From Nocardia shimofusensis NBRC 100134 (lineage in GTDB: Bacteria > Actinomycetota > Actinomycetes > Mycobacteriales > Mycobacteriaceae), in contig NZ_BDBT01000014.1 in the NCBI RefSeq assembly GCF_001613125.1, forward strand, positions 62,001 to 126,000: DNA of 64,000 nucleotides, written 5' to 3'. This document shows, piece by piece, positions 41,761 to 50,811 of this stretch (positions within the stretch are counted from its first letter, which is position 1; every line of letters starts with the position of its first letter). A program made the translations under genes and the position numbers. Under the pieces are notes generated by a model. The model was not told the origin of the DNA and searched no databases. It saw nothing but the letters and a program-made list of their open reading frames with translations.

Positions 41761-42405
41761 ATGTCACCGCAAACCTTGTCCACATACACCGCGATTTCGA
41801 ACACTGCCCTTCCGGACAACACCGAGCACACGCATGCCGCCCCCTCCCGGGGTGTCGCCACCACCGCGCGGCCGCGACCGGTGACGCCACCGTGGCAGGT
41901 GTCCGACCGTGTCGGCACCGCGCTGCTGCGGACCCCTCGAGTCGGTGACGCGGCGGATATCTGGCGGATCGCCAAGGAATCCCGGGTGCTCGACACCAAC
42001 TCGAGTTACGCCTACCTGCTGTGGTGCCGCGATTTTCCCGGCACCACCGTGGTCGCCGAAGTCGACGGCAAGATCGTCGGTTTCGTCACCGGCTACCTGC
42101 GCCCGGAGCGTCCCGGCACGGTATTCGTCTGGCAGGTCGCGGTTTCGGCCGGCCAGCGCGGCCGCGGCACCGGCACGGCGATGATCGAGAATTTGCTCGA
42201 TCGCGTCGCTCCGCACGGCGTCACGGCGCTGGAAACGACGATTTCCCCCGATAATCCCGCCTCGATCGCGATGTTCGCCGCCGTGGCCAGGCGTCGAGAC
42301 GCGGAATTCACCAAGCGGCCCTTGTTCGAAGCGGACGTCTTCCCCGACGAGCACGCCGCGGAAGAGCTCTACGAAATTTCGCCTATCACCAAGGAGATTC
42401 GATGA
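41761..42405 (+). CDS. ectA: L-2,4-diaminobutyrate acetyltransferase
   Basis: This 214-residue GNAT acetyltransferase carries out the second step of ectoine synthesis, acetylating the gamma-amino group of diaminobutyrate. The acetyl-CoA motif is VAVSAGQRGRGTGTAM, with LDTNSSYAYLLWCRDF and ETTISPDNPAS typical of EctA. The first about 45 residues are a Thr/Pro-rich extension beyond the usual start. GGGAG lies 4 nt before ATG 41761. It overlaps ectB by 4 bp. Confidence 0.95.
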   Translation: MSPQTLSTYTAISNTALPDNTEHTHAAPSRGVATTARPRPVTPPWQVSDRVGTALLRTPRVGDAADIWRIAKESRVLDTNSSYAYLLWCRDFPGTTVVAEVDGKIVGFVTGYLRPERPGTVFVWQVAVSAGQRGRGTGTAMIENLLDRVAPHGVTALETTISPDNPASIAMFAAVARRRDAEFTKRPLFEADVFPDEHAAEELYEISPITKEIR

Positions 42406-43703
42406 TCAGCGCGGATACGACCATTTTCGAGTCGCTGGAGTCCAATGTGCGCGGCTACTGCCGCTCCTGGCCGACGGTGTTCACCACCGCCCAGGGCGCA
42501 TGGCTGCGCGACGAGGAGGGCAAGGACTTCCTGGACTTCTTCGCCGGTGCGGGCGCGCTGAACTACGGGCACAACAACCCCGTGCTCAAGCAGCCGTTGC
42601 TGGACTACATCGCAGGCGACGGCATCACCCACGGCCTGGATATGTCCACCGCGGCCAAACGCAAGCTCCTCGAAACTCTGCGCGACACGCTGTTCGCGCC
42701 GCGCGGACTGGACTACAAGGTGCAGTTCCCCGGCCCGACCGGCGCGAACGCCGTCGAGGCCGCGCTCAAGCTGGCTCGCAAGGTGACCGGCCGGGAAACC
42801 ATCCTCAGCTTCACCAATGCCTTCCACGGCATGACCCTGGGCGCGCTGTCGGTCACCGGCAACGCCGCCAAGCGCGCGGGCGCGGGCGTTCCGCTGGTGC
42901 ACGCCGCGCACATGCCCTACGACGGCTACTTCGACAACACCACCGCCGACTTCCAGTGGATGGAGCGGGTCCTCGACGACACCTCGTCGGGCTTCGACCG
43001 CCCGGCCGCGGTGATCGTGGAGACCGTGCAGGGCGAGGGCGGCGTCAACGTCGCGCGCGCCGAGTGGCTGCGTCACCTGGCCGAGCTGTGCCAGGAGCGC
43101 GAGATCCTGCTGATCGTCGACGACGTGCAGATGGGGTGCGGGCGCACGGGCCCGTTCTTCTCCTTCGAGCTCGCCGGCATCACCCCCGACATCGTGACGC
43201 TGTCGAAGTCGATCGGCGGCTACGGCCTGCCGATGGCGCTGGTGCTGTTCAAGCCCGAGCTCGACCAGTGGTCGCCGGGCGAGCACAACGGCACCTTCCG
43301 CGGCAACAATCCGTCGTTCGTCACCGCTCAGGTCGCGCTCGAGCACTTCTGGTCCGACGGCGCGCTGGAGGCCTCGACCAAGGCGAAGGGCGAACGCATC
43401 GCCGGCGAACTCGCCGCTGTCGCCGGGCAATTCCCCGGCCTGTCCAGTCGCGGTCGCGGACTTGTGCACGGCGTCGCCTTCGACGACCCCTCGCAGGCGG
43501 GCAAGGTGTGCCAGGTCGCGTTCGAGCGCGGTCTGCTGGTGGAGACCTCCGGGTCCAGCGACGAGGTGGTGAAACTGCTTCCGCCGCTGACCATCACCGA
43601 CGAGGAGCTGGACGCGGGTCTGAAGATCCTCACCGGCGCCATCGATTCGGTGTGCACCGGCTGGGACCGCCCGGCTACGACCACGACGGGAGTGCGGGGA
43701 TGA
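42402..43703 (+). CDS. ectB: diaminobutyrate-2-oxoglutarate transaminase
   Basis: This 433-residue class III PLP-dependent aminotransferase forms diaminobutyrate from aspartate semialdehyde. Landmarks are the PLP phosphate-binding GPTGANAVEAALK, DDVQMGCGRTG and the PLP Lys in TLSKSIGGYGLPMA. It overlaps ectA and ectC by 4 bp each, so the operon is translationally coupled. Confidence 0.96.
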   Translation: MISADTTIFESLESNVRGYCRSWPTVFTTAQGAWLRDEEGKDFLDFFAGAGALNYGHNNPVLKQPLLDYIAGDGITHGLDMSTAAKRKLLETLRDTLFAPRGLDYKVQFPGPTGANAVEAALKLARKVTGRETILSFTNAFHGMTLGALSVTGNAAKRAGAGVPLVHAAHMPYDGYFDNTTADFQWMERVLDDTSSGFDRPAAVIVETVQGEGGVNVARAEWLRHLAELCQEREILLIVDDVQMGCGRTGPFFSFELAGITPDIVTLSKSIGGYGLPMALVLFKPELDQWSPGEHNGTFRGNNPSFVTAQVALEHFWSDGALEASTKAKGERIAGELAAVAGQFPGLSSRGRGLVHGVAFDDPSQAGKVCQVAFERGLLVETSGSSDEVVKLLPPLTITDEELDAGLKILTGAIDSVCTGWDRPATTTTGVRG

Positions 43704-44095
43704 TCGTTCGCACCACCGCCGAGATCACCGGCACCGACCGCGATGTCGCCGGCGAGGGCTGGCGAAGCAAGCGCATCGTCCTCGGCGGCGACGGCGTCGG
43801 GTTCTCCTTCCACGAGACCACCATCGCCGAAGGCACCACCCATGTGTTCCATTACCGGAACCACATCGAGGCGGTGTGGCTGATCGAGGGTGAGGGCACG
43901 CTGACCGACCTGGACAACGACCAGGTCTACGCGCTCGGCCCCGGCAGCATGTACCTGCTGAACGGTCACGAGAAGCATCAGCTGGTGGCGCGCACCCGGA
44001 TGCGAATGATGTGCGTGTTCAATCCGCCGGTGACCGGGCAGGAAGTCCACGACGAGAACGGTGTCTATCCGCTGGTCGCGGTGCAGGCCGGCTGA
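43700..44095 (+). CDS. ectC: ectoine synthase
   Basis: This 131-residue cupin cyclises N-gamma-acetyl-diaminobutyrate to ectoine. Conserved residues are in HYRNHIEAVWLIEGEGTLTD, the following GPGSMYLLNGHEKH and FNPPVTGQEVHDENG. Start ATG 43700 overlaps the ectB stop (ATGA). Confidence 0.96.
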   Translation: MIVRTTAEITGTDRDVAGEGWRSKRIVLGGDGVGFSFHETTIAEGTTHVFHYRNHIEAVWLIEGEGTLTDLDNDQVYALGPGSMYLLNGHEKHQLVARTRMRMMCVFNPPVTGQEVHDENGVYPLVAVQAG

Positions 44096-44109
44096 GAGGA
44101 GCGACTGGA

Positions 44110-45012
44110 GTGTTGCAGCAGACCATCGATCGTGATTCTGATTCGATGGAACGCATGGATCGGTATCCCACCCGCAGGGCCGAGCCCGCGCCGCACATCC
44201 CGCGACGCGAACCGACCGTGTGGGGCGAGGGCAGCGGCGAACAGCTGTCGACCTACGATCGCGACGGTTTCGCTGTCGTGGATGCCCTGCTGAACCCGGA
44301 CGAGGTGGCCGAGTTCCGTGCCGAGATCGAGCGGCTCATGGTCGATCCGGCGCTGGCCGACGACGACCGGGTGATCCGGGAGAAGGCGTCGAATCAGGTG
44401 CGCTCGGTCTTCGAGGTGCACAAGCTCAGCGCCGCGGTGGCCGATCTCGTCCGCGAGACCCGCATCGCCGGATTGGCGCGGCAGGTTCTCGGTTCCGATG
44501 TCTACCTGCACCAGACCCGGGTCAACTACATGCCGGGCTTCCGCGGCAGCGGGTTCTACTGGCACTCGGACTTCGAGACCTGGCACGCCGAGGACGGCAT
44601 GCCCGCCCCCCGCGCGGTGAGCCTGTCGATCGCCATGACCGACAACTACCCGTTCAACGGCAGTCTCATGGTGATGCCCGGCTCGCACCGCACCTTCGTG
44701 CCGTGTGTCGGAGCCACTCCCGAGGGGCATTACCGGCAGTCGTTGCGCGAGCAGGAGATCGGTGTGCCGACCACTCAGGACGTCACCGTGCTGGCCGACC
44801 GCTGCGGTATCCGGCAGTTCACCGGCGCGGCGGGCTCGGCGCTGCTGTTCGATTCGAACATCATGCACGGCTCCTCGTCGAACATCACTCCCTTCCCACG
44901 CTCGAACATCTTCCTGGTGTTCAACAGCGTCGAGAACACCCTGGTGCAGCCGTACGCGGCGGCATCGCCGCGTCCGACCTACATCGCAAGCCGCGACTTC
45001 ACCCCCGTGTGA
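44110..45012 (+). CDS. ectD: ectoine hydroxylase
   Basis: This 300-residue Fe(II)/2-oxoglutarate dioxygenase converts ectoine to 5-hydroxyectoine. The signature FYWHSDFETWHAEDGMP carries the His and Asp iron ligands, and the distal His lies in NIMHGSSSN. GTG 44110 has AGAGGAG upstream and gives the usual length; ATG 44145 is the alternative. It is the last gene of the ect operon, and a strong terminator follows. Confidence 0.95.
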   Translation: MLQQTIDRDSDSMERMDRYPTRRAEPAPHIPRREPTVWGEGSGEQLSTYDRDGFAVVDALLNPDEVAEFRAEIERLMVDPALADDDRVIREKASNQVRSVFEVHKLSAAVADLVRETRIAGLARQVLGSDVYLHQTRVNYMPGFRGSGFYWHSDFETWHAEDGMPAPRAVSLSIAMTDNYPFNGSLMVMPGSHRTFVPCVGATPEGHYRQSLREQEIGVPTTQDVTVLADRCGIRQFTGAAGSALLFDSNIMHGSSSNITPFPRSNIFLVFNSVENTLVQPYAAASPRPTYIASRDFTPV

Positions 45013-45030
45013 GGCGCGACCGGCACCCCG

Positions 45031-45067
45031 GCGGGCCGGGCAGCTCGAAAAGCGCTGCCCGGCCCGC
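45031..45067 (+). terminator. intrinsic terminator of the ect operon
   Basis: A perfect 14-bp GC-rich stem (GCGGGCCGGGCAGC with GCTGCCCGGCCCGC) around a 9-nt loop is followed by TGTTTCGTTGT. It sits between the convergent ectD and erm genes and may also stop the opposite strand. Confidence 0.85.
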
Positions 45068-45117
45068 TGTTTCGTTGTCCCGACCGCGCTCTTCCGGCAG
45101 CAGGCGCGGGATTCGGG

Positions 45118-45918
45118 TCACGACAGTGCTCGGTACAGCGCGATCCAGTTGTCCGGCGCCACCGAGCCGACCGGCGCATTCGTCGCGATCGCGGCCCGCG
45201 CGAACGCCGCGCGCACCCGCCGCGAGGGCAACTGTGTGGCCAGTGACGCCGCCAGCGATCCGCCGACGCCGAGGAAACCGATGTCGACCAACTGCCGATA
45301 CCGAGCCAGATCCCGGTCCGGCAGCAGCGGACGCTCGCGCCTGCGCAGATGCAGGACGGCGGCATCGACGCGCGGGACCGGCCGGAACCGGTCCCGACCG
45401 ATACGCGGGCCGAGACTCATCCGCACCGTCGGCCAGTGTGTGACGGTCAGTTTCGGCCACCGTTGGTAGTCGCCGGAGTACTTGCGGGCGAACTCCTGTT
45501 GGGTGAGCAGCGTGGCCGAGGTCAGCTCGCGAGCGGTCAGACACCAGCGCAGGATGTCGGTGCTCGCCGCGAACGGGATGTTGGCGACCACCGCGAACGG
45601 CTCGGCGGGAGCGCGGACATCGCGGAAATCCACGTGGTGACAACGGATTCGGTCGTCACCGGCATAGCGTGCCCGCAACGCGGCGGCGTAGCGGGGATCG
45701 ATCTCGTAGGCGAGCACGCGGCGCGCCACACCGAGCAATTGGCCGGTGAGCATGCCGCCGCCCGGCCCGATCTCGAGCACCAGATCGCCGGCGGTGATGC
45801 CGGAAGCGCGCACGATCGTGCGCGCGGCGGCCGCGTCGGCGAGGAAGTTCTGGGAGAAGTGTTTGCGGGCGTCGGCCCGGGAGTGGGCAGGACGCGACGA
45901 ACGACGATGGCGGGACAT
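45118..45918 (-). CDS. erm: Erm family 23S rRNA (adenine-N6)-methyltransferase
   Basis: The 266-residue protein starts with an Arg/Ser-rich lead, then KHFSQNFL, the SAM site LEIGPGGGMLTGQL, the acidic YEIDPRY and the adenine-site motif NIPFAAST. NIPF with SQNFL fits Erm methylases, which modify A2058 of 23S rRNA and give macrolide-lincosamide-streptogramin resistance; the related KsgA usually has NLPY. The end (RRVRAAFARAAIATNAPVG) also fits Erm of actinobacteria. ATG 45918 has AAGGA upstream; the frame could extend to ATG 45981. The leader carries a hairpin. Confidence 0.85.
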   Translation of the reverse strand: MSRHRRSSRPAHSRADARKHFSQNFLADAAAARTIVRASGITAGDLVLEIGPGGGMLTGQLLGVARRVLAYEIDPRYAAALRARYAGDDRIRCHHVDFRDVRAPAEPFAVVANIPFAASTDILRWCLTARELTSATLLTQQEFARKYSGDYQRWPKLTVTHWPTVRMSLGPRIGRDRFRPVPRVDAAVLHLRRRERPLLPDRDLARYRQLVDIGFLGVGGSLAASLATQLPSRRVRAAFARAAIATNAPVGSVAPDNWIALYRALS

Positions 45919-45940
45919 GGGTGTCCTTGTCAGGAGTGGC

Positions 45941-45960
45941 CGAATCAGGAAGGTGATTCG
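45941..45960 (-). promoter_or_regulatory. attenuator-like hairpin and leader peptide of erm
   Basis: CGAATCA-GGAAGG-TGATTCG is a perfect 7-bp stem with a 6-nt loop, 23 bp upstream of the erm start. On the minus strand an 8-residue ORF (ATG 45971, peptide MGPGESPS, stop within 45945-45947) runs into this hairpin. Erm genes are often induced by ribosome stalling on a leader peptide, so this layout suggests attenuation. No ribosome-binding site precedes the leader ATG. Confidence 0.45.
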
Positions 45961-46017
45961 CCCGGACCCATGCCGGGGCACGACGAGACGCCGCGCGAAG
46001 CGGTCGGCTCGATGCGG

Positions 46018-46167
46018 TCAGCGCCGTGGGGCGCCCGGTCGGTGACCGGTCAGCAGCTGATTCCCGTGGCGGTGCGGTGCGCCGGCGCAGGCCGGGCAGT
46101 CGCGCGCAACCGGATGAAGAAGGCGCGCACTGCACACGCCGCGGGTGACAAAGTGCCCATGCGCCAC
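46018..46167 (-). CDS. candidate 49-codon ORF in the erm leader
   Basis: A GTG at 46167 opens a 49-residue frame ending in a run with CPACAGAPHRHGN, a C-x2-C plus H-x-H pattern that could bind zinc, and a basic tail GHRPGAPRR. No ribosome-binding site is evident. An overlapping frame (MGTLSPAACAVRAFF) of 36 residues is also open. The sequence looks protein-like, but no family was recognised. Confidence 0.25.
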   Translation of the reverse strand: MAHGHFVTRGVCSARLLHPVARDCPACAGAPHRHGNQLLTGHRPGAPRR

Positions 46168-46289
46168 ACCGTATCGCCGGGCGCACCGCTCGATCCACCG
46201 AATTTCCGGTCGGCCGATCGAGAACGCGGCTACCCGGCCGGACCGGTGGGTGCGTCGATTCTTTGCCGGCGCCTCAGGGTGCCGACGCT

Positions 46290-47930
46290 TCAGGAATGCA
46301 GCGCCTGGTCCGCCTCGGCCGCCCGGACCCGCCACCGCGCGGCTTCGGCGGAATCGCCGCGGCGGTCGAGAAGCTCGGCCAGCAGCGCCATCGAACGGGA
46401 CTCACCGTGCTGCGCCGCGACCCGCCACCAGCCCTCGGCGGCGGTGTGCTCACCGCGCCGGAACAACAGCACCGCCAGGTCGTGAGCGGCTCCGGCGTGT
46501 CCCGCCTCGGCCGCCTGCGCCCACAGACCGCACGCCTGCTCGTCCTCACCACGGTCGTACATGCCCGTGCCCAGGTCGTAGAGCGCGTTACGGTAGGCGG
46601 CGCCGGGCTCGTCGGTCTGCGCCGTCGGTCGTGCCGGCGCGACGTCCGTCGTCGCGGACCACGCCTGCTCCGATTCCGGTGCGGTCTCGGCACTGCTCGG
46701 CCACGCCACATCGTGCGCCTGGCGAGGATCGGCTGCGGGGGCCGACGTGCTCGCCCACGCCGATTCCGTCGCGGGTTCGGTCGCGGGTTCGGTCGCGGAG
46801 GAACCCGCGGACTCCCACAGCTCGTCGAACGAGGGGATCGGCAACGATGGGATCGGCACCGGGGGGATCGACTCGGCCGACCGGCCGGGCTCCGGGACCG
46901 CGACCACGTCGTCGGCTCCCCGGGCAGCCTCGGGCAGGGCCTCCCAAACCGATCCGGGCTGCGAGTCCGGCAAGGCGGTGAGCCTGACCGGGGCCGGCTC
47001 GGACGCGGGACGAGACTCGGGCCGGGCGGACACCGCACCCCACGGCGGTGGGGTGTACTTCATCGTCATGGTGGCGTTCTCGTCGACGAACGGTGAGGTG
47101 GGCTCGGTCGGCGGCGCGGTTTCCCCGCGCCGGACCTGCCGCTCCTTGGGCACCCGGGTATCGGTGAGCCGGTCGTCGGCGTAGGCGCTGTCGGTGTACG
47201 GGGTTTCCGCGTACGGCGTCTCCGCGGGCGCGGGCGCGGGCGCGGGGTCGGCGTAGGCCTCGGGCGAGATCCATTCCGAGACGGCCGGGCTCTCCCCGGT
47301 CGTGTGGTCGGCCCGCTCCCCGGACTCGGCCGGGGATTCGAGGGGCTCGGCGGTCTCGGGGCTCTCGGGGGGCTCGGCCGTGTCGGCGGCGGCCTGTCCG
47401 GACGGCTCCCGTGTGCCCGGCCGCACCGGAGCGATGCCGACGCCGACGACGAGGTTGGCGAAATTCGGCGGGCCCTCGCCCAGACTGCACCACAGCGCGA
47501 CGATGTCGTTGGGAATGTCCTCCACGAGCATCCCGTAGTTGCCCGTCCAACTGCGGTGCGCGCCGGTCTGGTCCACCCAGACCGGGGTCAGCGAGAACAC
47601 CGCGTCCGCTCCGGTCGGGACGAGTTCGACGGTCACGCCGCGGGCGAGCGCGTCGCTCCAGATGTCGACCCCGGTGAGCTTGTGACCATCCAGCTCGATG
47701 TAGCCCTGCAGCACCGAGAGTCCGAGACCGTGCCCGCGCAGTCCCGCAGGCGGAGCCTGCGACAGCAGTGTCATGTACAGCAGGATCGGCTCGGTACCGA
47801 TGCGATCGGTGTACATCGGATAGACCATGCTGCCGTTCCAGAGGATCGGCTCGGAACCGGTGTAGCGGGCCGCCAAGGGCTGTTCGCCTGCCGGATTCCG
47901 CTGGTGCCACGGGGAATACGGCTCGTTCAT
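46290..47930 (-). CDS. hypothetical protein with C-terminal Sel1-like repeats
   Basis: The 546-residue protein has three parts. The N-terminal roughly 170 residues form an unrecognised domain (MNEPYSPWHQRNPAGEQP, IELDGHKLTGVDIWSDALARG). Residues about 180-440 are low-complexity, rich in Pro, Glu, Ala and Ser, and probably disordered. The C-terminal 100 residues contain two to three Sel1-like helical repeats (AAEAGHAGAAHDLAVLLFRRG, AAQHGESRSMALLAELLDRRG). Sel1 repeats usually mediate protein contacts. ATG 47930 has AAGG upstream. The upstream gene on the same strand is also of unknown function. Confidence 0.75.
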   Translation of the reverse strand: MNEPYSPWHQRNPAGEQPLAARYTGSEPILWNGSMVYPMYTDRIGTEPILLYMTLLSQAPPAGLRGHGLGLSVLQGYIELDGHKLTGVDIWSDALARGVTVELVPTGADAVFSLTPVWVDQTGAHRSWTGNYGMLVEDIPNDIVALWCSLGEGPPNFANLVVGVGIAPVRPGTREPSGQAAADTAEPPESPETAEPLESPAESGERADHTTGESPAVSEWISPEAYADPAPAPAPAETPYAETPYTDSAYADDRLTDTRVPKERQVRRGETAPPTEPTSPFVDENATMTMKYTPPPWGAVSARPESRPASEPAPVRLTALPDSQPGSVWEALPEAARGADDVVAVPEPGRSAESIPPVPIPSLPIPSFDELWESAGSSATEPATEPATESAWASTSAPAADPRQAHDVAWPSSAETAPESEQAWSATTDVAPARPTAQTDEPGAAYRNALYDLGTGMYDRGEDEQACGLWAQAAEAGHAGAAHDLAVLLFRRGEHTAAEGWWRVAAQHGESRSMALLAELLDRRGDSAEAARWRVRAAEADQALHS

Positions 47931-48087
47931 ATGCTGGCCTTCCGCTTCGCGCCCGAATCTGCGCACCGCCTCCCGCAAGGGCGCGGCGGCATGAGCGTAC
48001 TCGGCGCGTGCCGGGGTGGCGCGACGATCCCACGGCGTGCGAATCGGACAGGCGCGGTGCGTGCCGGGCGCACGACGACGGTCCTGC

Positions 48088-48795
48088 TCATTTCGGGGTG
48101 TGCCGCCAATCCACGCGTTGCAGGGTCGACCAGTCGTCGCCCGCCCACTCCCAGATCAGCCGCGCGACGATCGCCGGATCCGACACCGTGGTCGCGAAAT
48201 AGTGGTCGCGTCGTCGGCTGTCGTGGATCTCGAGGGTGTAGTCGACCGCGGAGTTGCGGTAGGTCTGGATGAAGGTCTGCTCGTCGTGCGGCTTGCCGAC
48301 GATGAGGAACGGTGTCGCGGCCAGGGTGTCCAGGTTGGGCACCCAGGTGTGGATCTCCCGCTCGGTCATCGACGAGTAGGTGTGCTCGCCACCGATGTCG
48401 ACCTCCACCTCGCGGTGTTCCACGGTCTGCTCGGGCGCCGGGCCGTCGCTGTAGGGGCGCGCATCGTAGAGCTCGTAGTCGAACCCGGTGATCAGATCCT
48501 GCAGCAGCTGCCGCACCGGCGCGGCCGCGTTGTCCAGTGCGCCCGGCACCCGTGGCCGGTCGCCCCGGTCCGCGGAGGTCACCCGCACCGCGTACCCGGC
48601 CGCCTCGATCCGGACTCCGGCATGCGGGCGCGAAGCCAGCACCGCCGTGTTCCAGGCCTGCAATCCGGCGACGACGACCAGACGGAGATCGTCGTCGAGG
48701 GGTCTACCGGCCTGCGCCCGTAGATAGTCCGGGATTTCCCCGGGCGTGCGGATCGCGCCGACCGGCACGACCACATACTCGAAACTCACATCCAC
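48088..48795 (-). CDS. hypothetical protein
   Basis: The protein has about 235 residues from GTG 48795, preceded by GGAAG; GTG 48789 is nearly as good. There is no signal peptide or membrane helix. The C-terminal half (FLIVGKPHDEQTFIQTYRN, HYFATTVSDPAIVARLIWEWAGDD) has the feel of small immunity-type domains found in mycolata, but no family can be named. It lies 157 bp upstream of the Sel1 gene and may be cotranscribed with it. Confidence 0.65.
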   Translation of the reverse strand: MDVSFEYVVVPVGAIRTPGEIPDYLRAQAGRPLDDDLRLVVVAGLQAWNTAVLASRPHAGVRIEAAGYAVRVTSADRGDRPRVPGALDNAAAPVRQLLQDLITGFDYELYDARPYSDGPAPEQTVEHREVEVDIGGEHTYSSMTEREIHTWVPNLDTLAATPFLIVGKPHDEQTFIQTYRNSAVDYTLEIHDSRRRDHYFATTVSDPAIVARLIWEWAGDDWSTLQRVDWRHTPK

Positions 48796-48928
48796 AACGT
48801 AACTTCCGCCGGGCCCGCGCGGGAGGGTCCGGACGAGGCAACCTGACTTCGGGGGTATCGAATTCGCGCGCCGTGCCGCCGACATGCCGCGAATCGTGAC
48901 CGGAACGGTGCGAAACCGGCCGACGGAG

Positions 48929-49258
48929 TCATGGCGGAGGGGGAGCGGGGGCCACGGTGGCCGAGACTGTCGCGCCGCCCGGTCGCGGAGTCGGGGCCGA
49001 AGGCGCGGGCACGACGGTCGCCGCGGGCAGCGTCTCCGGGGACCCCGCGGAGCGGACCGGCACCAGCCCGGCGACCGCCACGATCAACCCCACCGCCGTC
49101 AACCCCAGGCCGGTATCGATCATCAGTCTGCCGGTCCCGCCGCGAGCCTGCGGCGGCCGTGTCGTATGCCAGGCGCCGGCGAAGACGAAGGCCAGTATCG
49201 CCGCCACGATCAGGCACACTCCCGTTCCGGCCAGCACTTCACGCACCGCGCCGCCCAC
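48929..49258 (-). CDS. small membrane protein
   Basis: The protein has about 109 residues from GTG 49258, which has AGGAG 7 nt upstream. It has two transmembrane helices (VCLIVAAILAFVFAGAW and GLTAVGLIVAVAGLVPV) and a Pro/Ala-rich C-terminal tail ending in APAPPPP. No function is recognised. It is divergent from the flavoprotein gene. Confidence 0.55.
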   Translation of the reverse strand: MGGAVREVLAGTGVCLIVAAILAFVFAGAWHTTRPPQARGGTGRLMIDTGLGLTAVGLIVAVAGLVPVRSAGSPETLPAATVVPAPSAPTPRPGGATVSATVAPAPPPP

Positions 49259-49397
49259 CCCGCTCTCCTCGCCCCGACCGGCCCTCGGCCCGCCGCACGC
49301 GGGCGCAGGGACGGACCGATCCCCGGCGAACCGGAAATTAACGCACCGGCCGGGTCGTCGCAAACCCTGAACGCGACGACACCGTAGCGTGACGGAC

Positions 49398-50771
49398 ATG
49401 AGCGAACACCTGGTCGTCATCGGGGCCGACGCGACCGGAATGGCCGCGGCGTCACAGGCCCGCCGTCACCTCGGCTCGCAGGCAATGCGCATCACAGTCT
49501 TCGAATCCGGCGGCTTCACCTCCTACTCCGCGTGCGGCATCCCCTACTGGGTCGGCGGGCTCGTCGAGGACCGCGACGACCTGATCGCGCGCACCCCGGA
49601 GGAACACCGCGAGCGCGACATCGACGTGCGCCTGCACACCGAAGTGATCGAACTCGACGTGCCGGGCAAGCGGGTGCGCAGCCGTGCGCGCGACACCGGC
49701 GAGGAATCCTGGACCGGCTACGACAAGCTCGTCATCGCCACCGGCGCGCGACCGATCCGCCCCGATCTGCCGGGCATCGATGCCGAGGGCGTGCACGGCG
49801 TGCAGACCCTCGACGACGGCCAGGCACTCATCGACACCCTCGAGCACACCGAGGGCAGGCGCGCGGTCGTCATCGGCGCCGGCTACATCGGTGTGGAGAT
49901 GGCCGAGGCGCTCATCCAGCGCGGCTATCAGGTGCGGGTGCTGGACCGCGGCTCCGCGCCCATGTCCACCCTCGACCCGGAGATGGGGGCGAAGGTGGCC
50001 GAGGCCATGCGCGGCATCGGCATCGAGGTGATCTGCGAGGCCGAAGCCGTCGCCGTGCGTACCGACGCCGACGGCCGGGTCCGCGCGGTCGCCACCGGTG
50101 ACGCCGAATATCCCGCCGACGTGGTCGTGCTCGGCCTCGGCGTGCGCCCGAACACCGAATTGGCCCGCGCGGCGGGGCTGCCGCTGGGGGAGTACGGCGG
50201 TCTGCTCACCGATCTGTCGATGCGGGTGCGCGGCCACAGCGACATCTGGGCGGGCGGTGACTGCGTCGAAGTGCGTGACCTGGTCTCCGGGCGCGATCGC
50301 CACATTCCTCTCGGCACCCACGCCAACAAGCACGGCCAGGTGATCGGCGCCTGCCTGGCGGGTGGGTACGCGAGCTTCCCCGGGGTCGTGGGTACCGCGG
50401 TCAGCAAGATCTGCGCACTCGAGGTCGCACGTACCGGTCTGCGGGAGCGCGACGCCCGCGACGCCGGTCTGCAGTACGTGACGGCGACCATCGAGTCCAC
50501 CAGCCGGGCCGGGTACTACCCCGGCACCGCGCTGATGACGGTGAAGATGCTCGCCGAACGCCACACCGGGCGTCTGCTCGGTGTGCAGATCGTCGGCAAG
50601 GAGGGCGCGGCCAAACGCGTGGACATCGCCGCGGTCGCCCTGACCGCGGGCATGACCGTGGAGCAGATGACCGCCCTCGACCTCGGCTACGCGCCGCCGT
50701 TCTCCCCGGTCTGGGATCCGGTGCTGGTGGCCGCTCGCAAGGCGGTCAAGGCGGTGCGGGAGCGCGGCTGA
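49398..50771 (+). CDS. FAD-dependent pyridine nucleotide-disulfide oxidoreductase (CoA-disulfide reductase-like)
   Basis: The 457-residue flavoprotein has a first dinucleotide motif near VVIGADATGMAAAS, the active-site Cys in SACGIPYWVGG and a second Rossmann motif VVIGAGYIGVEMAEAL. The FAD-binding segment is IWAGGDCVEV. The C-terminal dimerisation domain ends LGYAPPFSPVWDPVLVAA. A single Cys near residue 45 is typical of CoA-disulfide reductases and NADH oxidases/peroxidases. The exact substrate is uncertain. ATG 49398 was chosen over GTG 49389. Confidence 0.83.
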   Translation: MSEHLVVIGADATGMAAASQARRHLGSQAMRITVFESGGFTSYSACGIPYWVGGLVEDRDDLIARTPEEHRERDIDVRLHTEVIELDVPGKRVRSRARDTGEESWTGYDKLVIATGARPIRPDLPGIDAEGVHGVQTLDDGQALIDTLEHTEGRRAVVIGAGYIGVEMAEALIQRGYQVRVLDRGSAPMSTLDPEMGAKVAEAMRGIGIEVICEAEAVAVRTDADGRVRAVATGDAEYPADVVVLGLGVRPNTELARAAGLPLGEYGGLLTDLSMRVRGHSDIWAGGDCVEVRDLVSGRDRHIPLGTHANKHGQVIGACLAGGYASFPGVVGTAVSKICALEVARTGLRERDARDAGLQYVTATIESTSRAGYYPGTALMTVKMLAERHTGRLLGVQIVGKEGAAKRVDIAAVALTAGMTVEQMTALDLGYAPPFSPVWDPVLVAARKAVKAVRERG

Positions 50772-50811
50772 GAACGTGCCCCGCTGACAACTCGTAGCCG
50801 GGGACGACGGA

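Larger units (their letters stand above)
45919..46289 (-). other. long 5' leader region of erm
   Basis: This 371-bp gap without an established gene precedes erm. It holds a leader hairpin at 45941-45960, an 8-residue leader ORF that overlaps it, and a 49-codon candidate ORF at 46018-46167. No clear promoter or WhiB7-type box was found by eye. Confidence 0.5.

Noticed and set aside
44011..44109. N-terminal extension of ectD upstream of GTG 44110
   Set aside because: It overlaps ectC, and the GTG at 44110 has a good ribosome-binding site and gives the normal EctD length.
48786..49217. 143-codon minus-strand frame overlapping the hypothetical and small membrane protein genes
   Set aside because: Its translation is Arg/Gly/Asp low-complexity, whereas the alternative frames show membrane helices and good ribosome-binding sites.
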